The position numbers were made by a program, and so were the translations under genes. The notes beneath the pieces were generated by a model. That model had not been told where the DNA came from, did no database searches, and saw only the letters and a program-made list of their open reading frames with translations. A stretch of DNA of 58,598 nt. Source: DASRVA01 sp050732935 (GTDB lineage: Bacteria > Gemmatimonadota > Gemmatimonadetes > JACCXV01 > JAHWKZ01). Of this stretch, positions 23,360-31,870 are shown piece after piece. Within the stretch, counting starts at the first letter, position 1. Each line of letters opens with the position of its first letter. The stretch is from NCBI GenBank assembly GCA_050732935.1, contig JBOHRW010000030.1, positions 1 to 58,598 on the forward strand, read 5' to 3'.

Positions 23360-24780
23360 CCTCCACGTCCCGGCTCGCCTGGCTCCCCGCGGTCGGCCGC
23401 TGTCTGGAGTCGCCGCCGGAGGGGGTTCGGGAGATGGCCGCCGGACCGCGCCTCGAGCGGGCCGCGCTCGACCGCGCGCTGGCCACCGTCCGGGACGAGC
23501 TGGAGGATTCGCCCGACCACTTCGGGTCGAAGGACGAGGTCGCGGCGGCCGTCGATTCCCGCTGGGCGTCCGAGCTCGAGGTCTTCCGGCGGCCCGCCCT
23601 CTCGCGACTGATCAACGCCACCGGCGTCGTCGTCCACACCAACCTGGGCCGCGCCCCGCTGGCCGGGAAGGCGCTGGAGGCGGCCATCATCGCCGGCGGG
23701 GGCTACTCGCCGCTGGAGTACGATCTCGCGGAAGGGCGGCGCGGCTCCCGCTACGTGCACGCGGCGCGGCTGCTCACGCTCCTGACCGGAGCCGAGGACG
23801 CGATCGTGGTCAACAACAACGCCGCGGCGCTGCTGGTGGCCGTGGACACCCTCGCGCGGGGCCGGGTGGCGCTCGTCTCCCGCGGCGAGCTGGTCGAGAT
23901 CGGCGGCGGTTTCCGCATCCACGAGATCCTCTCCCGGACCGGCGCCCACGTGGTCGAGGTGGGCGCGACCAACCGCACGCATCTCCAGGACTACCTCCGC
24001 GCCCTCGATGAGCACGAGGTGGGCGCGATCGTGAAGGTGCACCGCTCGAACTTCGAGATGGCGGGGTTCGTGACCGAGGTGCCGCTCGAGATCCTGTGCC
24101 GGGAGGGAGCGGCGCGCGGGGTGCCGGTCGTTTTCGATCAGGGGACCGGGCTGCTCGATCCGCTCGCGGTCGACGTGGGGGGCGACGAGGTCCTGAGGGC
24201 CGCGATCGCCGCCGGCGCCGCCTTGGCCTGCGGCAGCGGCGACAAGCTCCTGGGCGGTCCCCAGGCCGGACTCCTCTGCGGGCGGCAGGAAGTTCTCGAC
24301 CGCGTGCGCGCCAACCCGCTTCTGCGGGCGCTCCGGGTCGACAAGATGACGCTGGCCGCACTGGAGGCGACCCTCAGGCTTCTTCTCGAGGACCCGGGCG
24401 CGATCCCGGTCCGCGCGATGGTCGAGGCCGAACCGGAGGAGCTCGCGGAGAGGGCCGCCGCGCTCCTCGAGCGTCTTCCCCCGCCGATCCGTGCCGATTG
24501 CGAGGTGCGGTCCCACGGCGGTCGGACGGGGGGCGGCACGCTGCCCGAGCGTGACCTCCCGGGCTACGCCCTTCGGGTGGCCCCCGCCGATCGCACCGCG
24601 GAGACTCTCGCCCGGGAGCTCAGGGCCGGGGACCCCCCGATCGTAGCCCGGGTAGCCGACGAAGCGGTCTGGATCGACGTGCGTACGCTTCTTCCGGGTG
24701 AGGAGCGGATCGTCGCCCGGCGGCTCGAGGAAATCCTGATGCCCATCGAACCCCGAACCCCGACGGGAGGATCGACATGA
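23356..24780 (+). CDS. selA: L-seryl-tRNA(Sec) selenium transferase
   Basis: 474 residues from GTG 23356 (GTGA overlap with the previous stop); an in-frame GTG at 23338 is also possible. PLP enzyme that converts seryl-tRNA(Sec) to selenocysteyl-tRNA(Sec) using selenophosphate. Motifs: RLINATGVVVHTNLGRAPL, YSPLEYDLAEGRRGSR, VVNNNAAALLVAVDTLA, KVHRSNFEMAGFVTEV, DQGTGLLDPL, and the cofactor lysine in CGSGDKLLGGPQAGLLCG. Length and motifs are normal. selB, selC and selD are not in the window, nor did I find a gene with a clear in-frame UGA. The organism is therefore predicted, not shown, to make selenoproteins. Confidence 0.95.
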   Translation: MTSTSRLAWLPAVGRCLESPPEGVREMAAGPRLERAALDRALATVRDELEDSPDHFGSKDEVAAAVDSRWASELEVFRRPALSRLINATGVVVHTNLGRAPLAGKALEAAIIAGGGYSPLEYDLAEGRRGSRYVHAARLLTLLTGAEDAIVVNNNAAALLVAVDTLARGRVALVSRGELVEIGGGFRIHEILSRTGAHVVEVGATNRTHLQDYLRALDEHEVGAIVKVHRSNFEMAGFVTEVPLEILCREGAARGVPVVFDQGTGLLDPLAVDVGGDEVLRAAIAAGAALACGSGDKLLGGPQAGLLCGRQEVLDRVRANPLLRALRVDKMTLAALEATLRLLLEDPGAIPVRAMVEAEPEELAERAAALLERLPPPIRADCEVRSHGGRTGGGTLPERDLPGYALRVAPADRTAETLARELRAGDPPIVARVADEAVWIDVRTLLPGEERIVARRLEEILMPIEPRTPTGGST

Positions 24781-25880
24781 AACGAGTCCTCGTCTTTGCC
24801 GCCGCCGCGTCGAGCCTCTTCTGCAGCCCGGCGCAAAGCCAGGAGCTGCCGCTCGATACGATCCGGCTGCCGGACGGCTTCCGGATCTCGCTCTACGCCC
24901 GAGTCCCGAACGCGCGCTCGATGACGCTCTCGCCGAACGGGGTCCTCTACGTGGGGACCCGCGAGGGAAATGGCGAGGTGTACGCGGTGACCGATCAGGA
25001 CGGTGACGGCACCGGTGACCAGGTCGTGACGATCGCCGAGGGTCTCAACGTGCCAAACGGGGTGGCGTGGCGGGAGGGCTCCCTGTACGTCGCCGAGATC
25101 AGCCGGATCCTCCGCTATGACGGCATCGACGAGCGGCTCGACGCGCCGCCCGAGCCGGTCGTGATCGCCGACGATTACCCGACCGAGAGCCACCATGGCT
25201 GGAAGTTCATCCGCTTCGGGCCCGACGGCTGGCTCTACGTCCCGGTCGGCGCGCCGTGCAACATCTGCGATCCCGAGAGCCCGTTCGCCTCGATCACGCG
25301 GATCCGGCCCGACGGCTCAGGGCGGGAGATCTACGCGCGCGGCGTCCGCAACTCGGTCGGCTTCGATTGGCATCCCGAGACCGGCGTCCTGTGGTTCACC
25401 GACAATGGCCGCGACCGGCTGGGGGACAACGTGCCTCCGGACGAGCTGAACCGGGCCCCCGAGGCCGGCCTCCACTTTGGCTATCCTTTCTGCCACGGGG
25501 GCGACGTCCCCGACCCCGAGTTCGGCGACGGCCGCCCGTGCTCGGAGTTCACGCCTCCCGCCCAGAAGCTGGGGCCGCACGTGGCCGGGCTCGGCATGCG
25601 CTTCTACACGGGGGACATGTTCCCCGCCGAGTACAGGAACCAGATCTTCATCGCCGAGCACGGTTCCTGGAACCGGAGCGAGAAGATCGGCTACCGGGTC
25701 ATGCTCGTTCGGCTCGACGAGTCCGGCACCCCCGTCTCGTACGAGCCGTTCGCCGAGGGCTGGCTCCAAGGCGAGGAGGAGTGGGGGCGGCCCGTGGACG
25801 TCCTGGTCATGCCCGACGGAGCGCTGCTGGTGTCGGACGACGAGGCGGGCGCGATCTATCGGATCACGTACGAGGGGTAG
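24777..25880 (+). CDS. PQQ-dependent sugar dehydrogenase (sorbosone-dehydrogenase-like beta-propeller)
   Basis: 367 residues; ATGA overlap with selA. A Sec signal peptide (about 1-21, ending AQS before QE) exports it to the periplasm. The propeller blades are visible: RLPDGFRISLYARVPNARSM, GVLYVGTREGNGEVYAV, GVAWREGSLYVAEISRILRY, FGPDGWLYVPVGAPCNICDP, SVGFDWHPETGVLWFTDNGR, GLHFGYPFCHGGD and IFIAEHGSWNRS. It contains four cysteines in pairs that could form disulfides. The family oxidises aldoses or related sugars with pyrroloquinoline quinone. PQQ synthesis genes are not here. The link with selA is probably only positional. Confidence 0.85.
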   Translation: MKRVLVFAAAASSLFCSPAQSQELPLDTIRLPDGFRISLYARVPNARSMTLSPNGVLYVGTREGNGEVYAVTDQDGDGTGDQVVTIAEGLNVPNGVAWREGSLYVAEISRILRYDGIDERLDAPPEPVVIADDYPTESHHGWKFIRFGPDGWLYVPVGAPCNICDPESPFASITRIRPDGSGREIYARGVRNSVGFDWHPETGVLWFTDNGRDRLGDNVPPDELNRAPEAGLHFGYPFCHGGDVPDPEFGDGRPCSEFTPPAQKLGPHVAGLGMRFYTGDMFPAEYRNQIFIAEHGSWNRSEKIGYRVMLVRLDESGTPVSYEPFAEGWLQGEEEWGRPVDVLVMPDGALLVSDDEAGAIYRITYEG

Positions 25881-25965
25881 GGGAAGTCGGTTGAGCTACA
25901 TCGATCTGTTCGGCGGCCGGGAATGACGCGGCCCCGCAGGGAACCTTAGAGAAAGAGGGTCGGCC

Positions 25966-26277
25966 ATGGTCATCGAGCGCATCGGACCCGTGTCTCTCGC
26001 GAAGGTGATGGGCGCGATCTACGCCGTCATCGGCTTCGTCGTGGGCGCCCTGTTCACCCTGTTCGCGCTGGTCGGCGCCGTGGCCGGCGCCTCGTCGGAC
26101 CCGGAGATGGCCTGGATGGCGCCGCTCTTCGGCGTCGCGGCGATCGTGGTCTTCCCGATTCTCTACGGCGTGATGGCCTTCGTGATGGGCCTCGTCGTGA
26201 GCGGGCTCTACAACCTGATCGCGGGGCGGATCGGGGGGATCGAGGTGACGCTTGGGGAAGGGGTCACTCGCGCCTGA
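25966..26277 (+). CDS. Small integral membrane protein
   Basis: 103 residues with ATG 25966 behind AGAGGG. Two or three transmembrane helices: MGAIYAVIGFVVGALFTLFA, FGVAAIVVFPILYGVMAFVM and the segment up to LYNLIAGRIGGIEVTL. The ending YNLIAGRIGGIEV is typical of an uncharacterised small membrane family found in many bacteria and archaea, often annotated DUF3566-like. No function is known. Its 3' end overlaps the converging META gene by 14 bases. Confidence 0.8.
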   Translation: MVIERIGPVSLAKVMGAIYAVIGFVVGALFTLFALVGAVAGASSDPEMAWMAPLFGVAAIVVFPILYGVMAFVMGLVVSGLYNLIAGRIGGIEVTLGEGVTRA

Positions 26278-26743
26278 ACTCGAGGCTCCCGGCGGCGCCG
26301 GTCGTCAAAACCAGCTCGTCGCCCTCGAGTCGGTAGGTCTCCAGTCCCTCCAGCGCCGCCAGATAGCGCGCCTCGCTGTCCATGATGCGGGGGTGGAGGC
26401 AGGACCTGCGCGTGACCGCCAGGTGCGAGACCATGAGCCCTCCGTCTGCTTGCTCGAGCCATGCCGTGTACCAGTTGCAGCCGCCGGAGCCCACGGCTCG
26501 CGACGCCTCGAACATCAATGTGACCTCGGTCAGGTCGGGATCCAGCTCCCGGCCGTCGATGCGCACCAGCTGCCATGAGGTGTCCACGAGCTCCGGTGGA
26601 ACGACGGCCTCGGCCGCGCTCGCGGCGGGGGCCACGTGCCTTTCGGGCACCTCGCCGACCGGAGTCTCCGTCCCGTGACGACAAGCCGTGGACAGGGTCA
26701 GCGCGATCCCCATGAAGACCAGGCCCCGCGGGACAGAGCTCAC
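26264..26743 (-). CDS. META-domain lipoprotein (HslJ-like)
   Basis: 159 residues from GTG 26743, which gives a good lipoprotein signal (SSVPRGLVFMGIALTLSTAC). The META domain (about 55-159) is recognised by LVDTSWQLVRIDGRELD, VTLMFEASRAVGSGGCNWYT, LMVSHLAVTRRSCLHPRIMD, and SEARYLAALEGLETYRLEGD followed by ELVLTT. META/HslJ proteins are envelope-stress-associated lipoproteins of unknown mechanism. The open frame continues upstream through a broken lipoprotein, but that extension encodes a second lipoprotein signal and is out of frame with that gene's own tail. I therefore do not include it. Confidence 0.85.
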   Translation of the reverse strand: MSSVPRGLVFMGIALTLSTACRHGTETPVGEVPERHVAPAASAAEAVVPPELVDTSWQLVRIDGRELDPDLTEVTLMFEASRAVGSGGCNWYTAWLEQADGGLMVSHLAVTRRSCLHPRIMDSEARYLAALEGLETYRLEGDELVLTTGAAGSLEFRRE

Positions 26744-26763
26744 CCGTCGGATATCGCCCGTCC

Positions 26764-26902
26764 TCACAGCCAGCGCCCGCAGCCCTGGTATTCCCGGCCG
26801 TCCACCGTCATCGAGACGGTCGCCTCGTAGGGCCTCCGGATCGGCCTGGCGGGTGCAGGCGAACGCCAGCCCGATCAAGAGAAGAAGACCCCGGGTCGTC
26901 AT
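26764..26902 (-). pseudogene. Remnant of a second META/HslJ-type lipoprotein
   Basis: ATG 26902 (GAGGAG 9 bases upstream) opens a clean lipoprotein signal, MTTRGLLLLIGLAFACTRQ. A few codons later sense is lost. In the next frame the sequence reads RRPYEATVSMTVDGREYQGC followed by GRWL and a TGA (26764-26766), which looks like the C-terminal tail of a META-type lipoprotein. The middle of the gene seems deleted with a frame change. It lies directly upstream of an intact META lipoprotein, so this was probably a tandem pair. Confidence 0.55.
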
Positions 26903-26983
26903 GCTCGACATCTCCTCGCCGAAACGATCAAGGTAGCGTCGAGGCGGGCGGGTCGCTCGCCGCCGGAGGCCGCGGCACACGCG

Positions 26984-27012
26984 TTGCTCGACCTTCGACG
27001 CCCGGATACACT
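26984..27012 (+). promoter_or_regulatory. Promoter of proS
   Basis: TTGCTC at 26984-26989 and TACACT at 27007-27012 with a 17-base spacer. The ATG at 27022 starts 9 bases after the -10 box, so transcription probably begins at or within a few bases of the start codon. Confidence 0.6.
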
Positions 27013-27021
27013 ACCCGCCCC

Positions 27022-28749
27022 ATGCGCTGGACCCGGACCTTCATCCCCACCGTGCGCGAGGATCCCGCCGACGCCGAGGTGGCGAGCCACCGACTGATGG
27101 TGCGGGCCGGGCTCCTCAGGCCGCTGGCGCGCGGCGTCTACACGTACCTGCCGCTCCTGCAGCGGGTGATCCTCAAGATGACGCGGATCGTGCGCGAGGA
27201 GCTGGACCGGATCGATGCGGTCGAGCTCTCGATGCCGATCATCCACCCGGCCGAGCTGTGGCAGGAGTCGGGGCGGTGGGAGGTGTACGGCCCGCTCATG
27301 ATGCGGCTCGAGGACCGCCACGGTCGCCCGTTCGCGCTCGGTCCGACCCACGAGGAGGTGATCACCGACATCGCCAGGAACGAGATGCGGTCGTATCGCC
27401 AGCTCCCGCTGAACCTGTACCAGATCCAGACCAAGTTCCGCGACGAGATCCGTCCGCGGTTCGGGGTCATGCGGGCGCGCGAGTTCCTGATGAAGGACGG
27501 CTATTCGTTCCACGTCGACCAGCCGTCGCTGGACGAGACGTACCGGGATTACTACGACGCCTACACGCGCATCTTCACCCGCTGCGGCCTCGAGTTCCGG
27601 TCGGTCGAGGCGGAGTCCGGGGCCATCGGCGGGGGCGTCAACCACGAGTTCATGGTGCTGGCCGAGAACGGCGAGAGCGGCATCCTCTCCTGCGACGCCT
27701 GTGGCTACGCGGCGAGCGACGAGCGGGCCGAGGGCGTGGGGGTCGACCACGTCGCGGGGGCGGGCCACGAGCCCCGGCCGCTCGTCGAAGTCGAGACGCC
27801 GGGGAAGACCACGGTCCTAGAGGTGGCCGAGCTCCTGGGGCGGCCGGCGAGCGCGTTCGTGAAGACGCTGCTCTTCACGACCGATGGGAAGCCGGTGGCG
27901 GTTCTCGTCCGCGGCGATCGCGAGGTGAGCGAGGCCAAGCTCGTCCGCCATCTGAACGCCTCGCGGCTGGAGATGGCGGACGGGGAGACGGTCCGCGCGT
28001 TGACCGGCGCCGAGGTCGGCTTCGCCGGACCCCACGGCCTGCCCGACGAGGTGTGGATCGTGGCCGACCATACGCTCGCCGGTCACGGCGACCTGGTAGC
28101 CGGCGCCAACCGCACCGATTTCCACGTCACCGGCTTCGAGATCGGCCGCGACGTCGAGCCGGACGAGTGGGCGGATGTCTCCCGCGTCAGCGGAGGGGAC
28201 CCCTGCCCGCGCTGCGGCGCGCCCCTCACGGAGTCGCGCGGCATCGAGGTCGGCCACATCTTCGACCTCGGCACCAAGTACTCGATCGCCATGGACGCCA
28301 CCTTCCTCGACGAGGAAGGTCGTCAGCAGCCGTTCCTGATGGGCTGCTACGGGCTCGGCATCACGCGCACCGTCGCTGCCGCCATCGAGCAGGGCCACGA
28401 CGAGAAGGGGATCGTATGGCCGGTCTCGATCGCGCCGTACGAGATCGAGGTGATCCCGCTCAACATGGATTCGGCGGTCGTGGTCGAGACGGCCGAGCGG
28501 ATCTACGGCGAGTGTCGCGAGACCGGTCTCGATACCCTGCTGGACGACCGGCCCGATCGCGCGGGATCCAAGTTCGCCGACGCCGACCTGATCGGGATCC
28601 CGTGGCGGATCGTGGTGGGGGAGCGCGGGCTGGAAGAGGGGACTGTGGAGCTGGTCGAGCGGCGGACCCGTGTCGCCGAGAAGGTCCCGCCTGACGCGGT
28701 CGTGGGGCGCGCCCGCGAGCGGATCGAGAGCGGTCGCCTGAGTGGCTGA
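27022..28749 (+). CDS. proS: Proline-tRNA ligase (bacterial type with editing insertion)
   Basis: 575 residues, typical of the bacterial-type enzyme. Class II synthetase charging tRNA-Pro. Motif 1 region: EDPADAEVASHRLMVRAGLL; motif 2: FRDEIRPRFGVMRAREFLMK; motif 3: YGLGITRTVAAAIEQ. Between motifs 2 and 3 sits the editing (INS) domain, about residues 230-390 (EVAELLGRPASAFVKTLLFT, VLVRGDREVSEAKLVRHLNA), that clears mischarged Ala-tRNA-Pro. A zinc-like CDACGYAASDERAE and CPRCGAPL are also present. The anticodon-binding domain ends the protein. It overlaps the next gene by 8 bases. Confidence 0.97.
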   Translation: MRWTRTFIPTVREDPADAEVASHRLMVRAGLLRPLARGVYTYLPLLQRVILKMTRIVREELDRIDAVELSMPIIHPAELWQESGRWEVYGPLMMRLEDRHGRPFALGPTHEEVITDIARNEMRSYRQLPLNLYQIQTKFRDEIRPRFGVMRAREFLMKDGYSFHVDQPSLDETYRDYYDAYTRIFTRCGLEFRSVEAESGAIGGGVNHEFMVLAENGESGILSCDACGYAASDERAEGVGVDHVAGAGHEPRPLVEVETPGKTTVLEVAELLGRPASAFVKTLLFTTDGKPVAVLVRGDREVSEAKLVRHLNASRLEMADGETVRALTGAEVGFAGPHGLPDEVWIVADHTLAGHGDLVAGANRTDFHVTGFEIGRDVEPDEWADVSRVSGGDPCPRCGAPLTESRGIEVGHIFDLGTKYSIAMDATFLDEEGRQQPFLMGCYGLGITRTVAAAIEQGHDEKGIVWPVSIAPYEIEVIPLNMDSAVVVETAERIYGECRETGLDTLLDDRPDRAGSKFADADLIGIPWRIVVGERGLEEGTVELVERRTRVAEKVPPDAVVGRARERIESGRLSG

Positions 28750-29578
28750 CCGGATCGAGTCCGCCGAGGCGCTCGCCGTCGCCCGCGAGGCGGCGGCCGA
28801 CGCGGTCACGATCCTGCGGGCCCGGCTCGCCGACGCGGACGCCGGAGGCGCCGAGCGCAAGCAGGCGCGGGACTTCGTCACCATCGCCGACGAGGCCGCC
28901 GAGGCGGCCATCGTCGAGCGCCTCGGGCGCGCGTTCCCGGATCACGCGATCGTGGCCGAGGAGTCGGGAGGCCGCGCTGGAAGGAGCCCCTGGCGCTGGC
29001 TCATCGATCCGCTCGACGGGACCACCAACTCCGTCCACGCCTTCCCGGTGTTCGCCGTTTCGATCGCCCTGTTCGAGGACGAGACGCCGGTGCTGGGCCT
29101 CGTAGTGGATGTCGTGCGGGGCGAGTGGTTCACCGCGCGGGCGGGCGCGGGGGCGCGGGTGGACGACGGGGATCCCGGCGCCGGGCATGCGATCCGTGTG
29201 TCGACGACCGGGGATCCCGAGCGGCGTCTCGTGGCCACCGGGTTCCCCTTCCGGTGGCCCGATCTGACCGACCTTTACCTGAGCGCCTTCCGCGACGTGT
29301 TCGGGCGGGTCGGCGACATGCGGCGTGCGGGAGCGGCGGCGCTCGATCTGGCCTGGACGGCGGCCGGGCGGGTGGATGGGTTCTGGGAGATCGGGCTCTC
29401 GCCATGGGACATCGCCGCCGGCGAGGTGCTCGTCCTGGAGGCCGGTGGGAGGGTCACCGACTGGATCGGCGGCAGCGACCACCGCCGGACCGGCTGGGTG
29501 GCGGTCGGGAGCCCGGCCGTCCACGCGATGCTCGTGGAGACGCTGACCCCCTACTTCGAGGAGGCCACCCGTGGCTGA
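28742..29578 (+). CDS. Inositol monophosphatase family protein
   Basis: 278 residues from GTG 28742, inside the end of proS. Metal-dependent phosphatase of the inositol-monophosphatase/FBPase superfamily. Signature residues: VAEESGG (Glu metal ligand), LIDPLDGTTNSVHAFPVFAV (the DPxDGT metal site) and WDIAAGEVLVLEAGGRVTDW (the WDxAAG motif). Possible substrates include myo-inositol 1-phosphate, histidinol phosphate or 3'-phosphoadenosine phosphate; sequence does not decide. It is sandwiched between proS and ddl with 8-base overlaps on both sides, so the three are co-translated. Confidence 0.93.
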   Translation: MADRIESAEALAVAREAAADAVTILRARLADADAGGAERKQARDFVTIADEAAEAAIVERLGRAFPDHAIVAEESGGRAGRSPWRWLIDPLDGTTNSVHAFPVFAVSIALFEDETPVLGLVVDVVRGEWFTARAGAGARVDDGDPGAGHAIRVSTTGDPERRLVATGFPFRWPDLTDLYLSAFRDVFGRVGDMRRAGAAALDLAWTAAGRVDGFWEIGLSPWDIAAGEVLVLEAGGRVTDWIGGSDHRRTGWVAVGSPAVHAMLVETLTPYFEEATRG

Positions 29579-30716
29579 TGCCGAGCGGCTCCGGGTGGGC
29601 CTCCTCTTCGGGGGTCGCTCGAGCGAGCACGAGGTGAGCCTCATGTCGGCCCAGTCGGTCCTCGACGCACTCGATCCCGACCGCTACGAGGTGGTCCAGA
29701 TCGGGATCACCAAGGAGGGCCGCTGGCTGGTGTCCGGGGACGCCGTCCACCGGCTGATCGAGCGCGCCGGAGCGACCGGGGCCCTTGAGGGCGAGGTGGC
29801 CCAGAGCGCTAGGGTCGCGCTGCTGGGGGATCCCAGCCGCGGAGGACGGCTCATGCCCCTGCCGGGCGGCTCCACCGGCGCTGCCTCCCGCGCCCTCGAC
29901 CGGCCGCTCGATGTGGTCTTCCCGCTCGTCCACGGCCGGACCGGCGAGGACGGCGCGCTTCAGGGACTCTTCGAGCTGGCGGGCGTCCCCTTCGTGGGGG
30001 CGGGGATCCTGGGGAGCGCGCTCGGGATGGACAAGGCGGTCGCCAAGCGGCTCTGGGAGGGAGCCGGGCTCCCGGTCGGGCCCCACCTCGTGGTCGCCGC
30101 CCGCCGGTGGGGGGAGGATCCATCCGCCGTAAAGGGGGAGGTATCGAGCCGGCTCGGGTTCCCGTGCTTCGTCAAGCCCGCCAACAGCGGCTCCTCGATC
30201 GGCGTCCACAAGGTCCACGCGCTCGAGGAGCTCCCGTCCGCCCTCGACGCCGCCGCGCGCTACGACGTCAAGCTCGTGGTGGAGGCGGCGATCGCCGGAC
30301 GCGAGCTGGAATGCGGCGTCCTCGGCAACGACGATCCCGAGGCCTCGGTGGTCGGCGAGGTCGTCCCGGGCCACGAGTTCTACGACTACGAGGACAAGTA
30401 CTTCGACGATAGGGTGCGGCTGGTAATACCCGCCGAGCTGGACGAGGCGACCTTGGAAGAGGTGCGGAGAATCGCGGTCCTAGCCTACCGGGCCGTGTCA
30501 GCGGCCGGGATGGCGCGGGTGGACTTCTTCCTGGACGCGGAGAGCGGGCGGGTCTGGCTGAACGAGATCAACACGATCCCGGGCTTCACCCGGATGAGCA
30601 TGTACCCGCGGCTGTGGGAGGCGAGCGGCGTGCCCTTCCCGGAGCTATGCGACCGCCTGATCCGGCTGGCGCTCGAGCGGCACCGGGAGCGGGCGGGGCT
30701 AAGGCCGACCCGATAG
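29571..30716 (+). CDS. ddl: D-alanine-D-alanine ligase
   Basis: 381 residues from GTG 29571. It makes D-Ala-D-Ala for peptidoglycan at the cost of ATP. ATP-grasp motifs: LLFGGRSSEHEVSLMSAQSV at the start, HGRTGEDGALQGLFELAGVP, GILGSALGMDKAVAKRLWEG, CFVKPANSGSSIGVHKV, YEDKYFDD and the metal-binding NEINTIPGFTRMSMYPRLWE. Length is at the long end (DdlA-like), as common outside gamma-proteobacteria. It is the last gene of the proS operon and converges with two lipoprotein genes. Confidence 0.96.
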   Translation: MADAERLRVGLLFGGRSSEHEVSLMSAQSVLDALDPDRYEVVQIGITKEGRWLVSGDAVHRLIERAGATGALEGEVAQSARVALLGDPSRGGRLMPLPGGSTGAASRALDRPLDVVFPLVHGRTGEDGALQGLFELAGVPFVGAGILGSALGMDKAVAKRLWEGAGLPVGPHLVVAARRWGEDPSAVKGEVSSRLGFPCFVKPANSGSSIGVHKVHALEELPSALDAAARYDVKLVVEAAIAGRELECGVLGNDDPEASVVGEVVPGHEFYDYEDKYFDDRVRLVIPAELDEATLEEVRRIAVLAYRAVSAAGMARVDFFLDAESGRVWLNEINTIPGFTRMSMYPRLWEASGVPFPELCDRLIRLALERHRERAGLRPTR

Positions 30717-30764
30717 AGCGGGCTCCCGCCGGAGCTTGGGCCAGGGTGTGAGCGAGTCCTTCGG

Positions 30765-31142
30765 TCAGCACTTCGAGCAAAACAGCACGGTCACCCGGGA
30801 ATCATCGGAGACGGTCTGCGACGAATTGGTCACCGTAATCGTGGCGCTCCCCTGGCCGAGGGCCGTGACTAAGGCGCTGCCTCCGTTTTCTTGCACGCTG
30901 GCGACACTGCTGCTGCTGCTGAACCAACGCAGCACGGGGTTGGGAACGATCGCACCCTGCTCGGTCTTGGCCTCGGCGAAGAGCGTACAGGTGTTGCCCT
31001 CGACCATTCCCGGGCAGGCGTTCGTGATGCTAAGCTGCGCGATCGGGATCTCGATGTTGGTCGGCCCTTCGCCACTGTCGCACGCCGGTCCGGCGAAACC
31101 GATCGCCATGGCGAAGGCGAAAACCGTTCGAGCGAAGCGCAT
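30765..31142 (-). CDS. Ig-like (Big_2-type) lipoprotein
   Basis: 125 residues from ATG 31142, which has an excellent AGGAGG site on the minus strand. Lipobox GFAGPACDSGEG. One Ig-like domain of the Big_2 type: PIAQLSITNACPGMVEGNTC, LRWFSSSSSVASVQENGG and ALVTALGQGSATITVTNSSQ. Cysteines CPGMVEGNTC and the terminal FCSKC could form disulfides. It is a paralogue of the gene immediately upstream (31159-31560), sharing the NPxxxWF...VASV framework. Surface or periplasmic, function unknown. Confidence 0.85.
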   Translation of the reverse strand: MRFARTVFAFAMAIGFAGPACDSGEGPTNIEIPIAQLSITNACPGMVEGNTCTLFAEAKTEQGAIVPNPVLRWFSSSSSVASVQENGGSALVTALGQGSATITVTNSSQTVSDDSRVTVLFCSKC

Positions 31143-31158
31143 GCTTCTCCTCCTGGAA

Positions 31159-31560
31159 TCAGGGCTGCGGGCCGGGGCTCTGTTGCGGCTCGACGACACC
31201 GACGGTTCGAGAGCCGCAGATGACGGTTTCCAGCTGACAGGCGTTCGGGCCCGGGACGGACTGGGCGAAGATGTCCGCCTGCCCCGCGCTCATCCCGGTC
31301 ACCTGGCCCTGGAAGTTGACCGTGGCGACGATGATGTCCGGTGTGAACCAGGTGATGTCGGGGTTCTCGATGACGGTCCCGTCGGCGGTGCGGACGACGG
31401 CTTCGAGCCGGCACGTTTCGCCGATCTCGAGGCCCGCGCAGTCCCCCAGCGAAACGGTGATGCTGGCGATCAGCGGGGGCGGGGTGAAACTCCCCTCGTC
31501 GCAGCCCACCCCAGGGACGAGCAACCCTGCGAGGAGGGCGAAGCGGCTGGTGATCCTCAT
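31159..31560 (-). CDS. Ig-like (Big_2-type) lipoprotein, paralogue of the next one
   Basis: 133 residues from ATG 31560 with AAGGAG at good distance. Lipobox LLVPGVGCDEGS. Ig-like domain: IASITVSLGDCAGLEIGETC, VIENPDITWFTPDIIVATVN and GQVTGMSAGQADIFAQS. Two cysteine pairs (GDCAGLEIGETC; NACQLETVIC) suggest disulfides. It is separated by 16 bases from its paralogue downstream on the same strand, so the two form a tandem-duplicated operon. It is transcribed divergently from tRNA-Gln. Confidence 0.85.
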   Translation of the reverse strand: MRITSRFALLAGLLVPGVGCDEGSFTPPPLIASITVSLGDCAGLEIGETCRLEAVVRTADGTVIENPDITWFTPDIIVATVNFQGQVTGMSAGQADIFAQSVPGPNACQLETVICGSRTVGVVEPQQSPGPQP

Positions 31561-31648
31561 GGCGAACTCCTTGTTCTGGTCGGCTCGTCGAGCCCTGGCG
31601 AAGCCGTCGCATGAATCTACGATCTGCTGCCGCGACGGCCATTTCCGG

Positions 31649-31677
31649 TTGACCCTCCCGATAGCTGGCTCTAACTT
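31649..31677 (+). promoter_or_regulatory. Promoter of tRNA-Gln
   Basis: TTGACC at 31649-31654 and TAACTT at 31672-31677 with a 17-base spacer; the expected start near 31684 is about 11 bases before the mature tRNA 5' end. Confidence 0.65.
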
Positions 31678-31694
31678 CTTTCGCTGCTCCTGCT

Positions 31695-31770
31695 TGGCCC
31701 GTGGTGTAATTGGCAACACGCTTGACTCTGGATCAAGAGATTCCTGGTTCGAGTCCAGGCGGGCCAACCA
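31695..31770 (+). tRNA. tRNA-Gln (anticodon CTG)
   Basis: 76 bases including an encoded CCA. Acceptor stem TGGCCCG (31695-31701) pairs with CGGGCCA. The anticodon stem CTTGA/TCAAG encloses the loop CTCTGGA with anticodon CTG, reading CAG. The T arm is CCTGG-TTCGAGT-CCAGG. The U-A first pair of the acceptor stem is typical of bacterial tRNA-Gln. It is a single gene with its own promoter. Confidence 0.97.
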
Positions 31771-31870
31771 GCGGCCGGATCGGGGGGGCCCACGAGGGCC
31801 TTCCGTTCGCCCGGGGTTCTGCGCCCAAAAGCACCTCTCACCCCGTAAAGTTTAAAGGAGGACGCCTTTC

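Noticed and set aside
26744..26980. N-terminal extension of the META lipoprotein
   Set aside because: It contains a separate lipoprotein signal and is better explained as a broken neighbouring gene.
30721..30736. Terminator between ddl and the convergent lipoprotein gene
   Set aside because: Only a 5-base stem (GCTCC-CGCC-GGAGC) without a T run.
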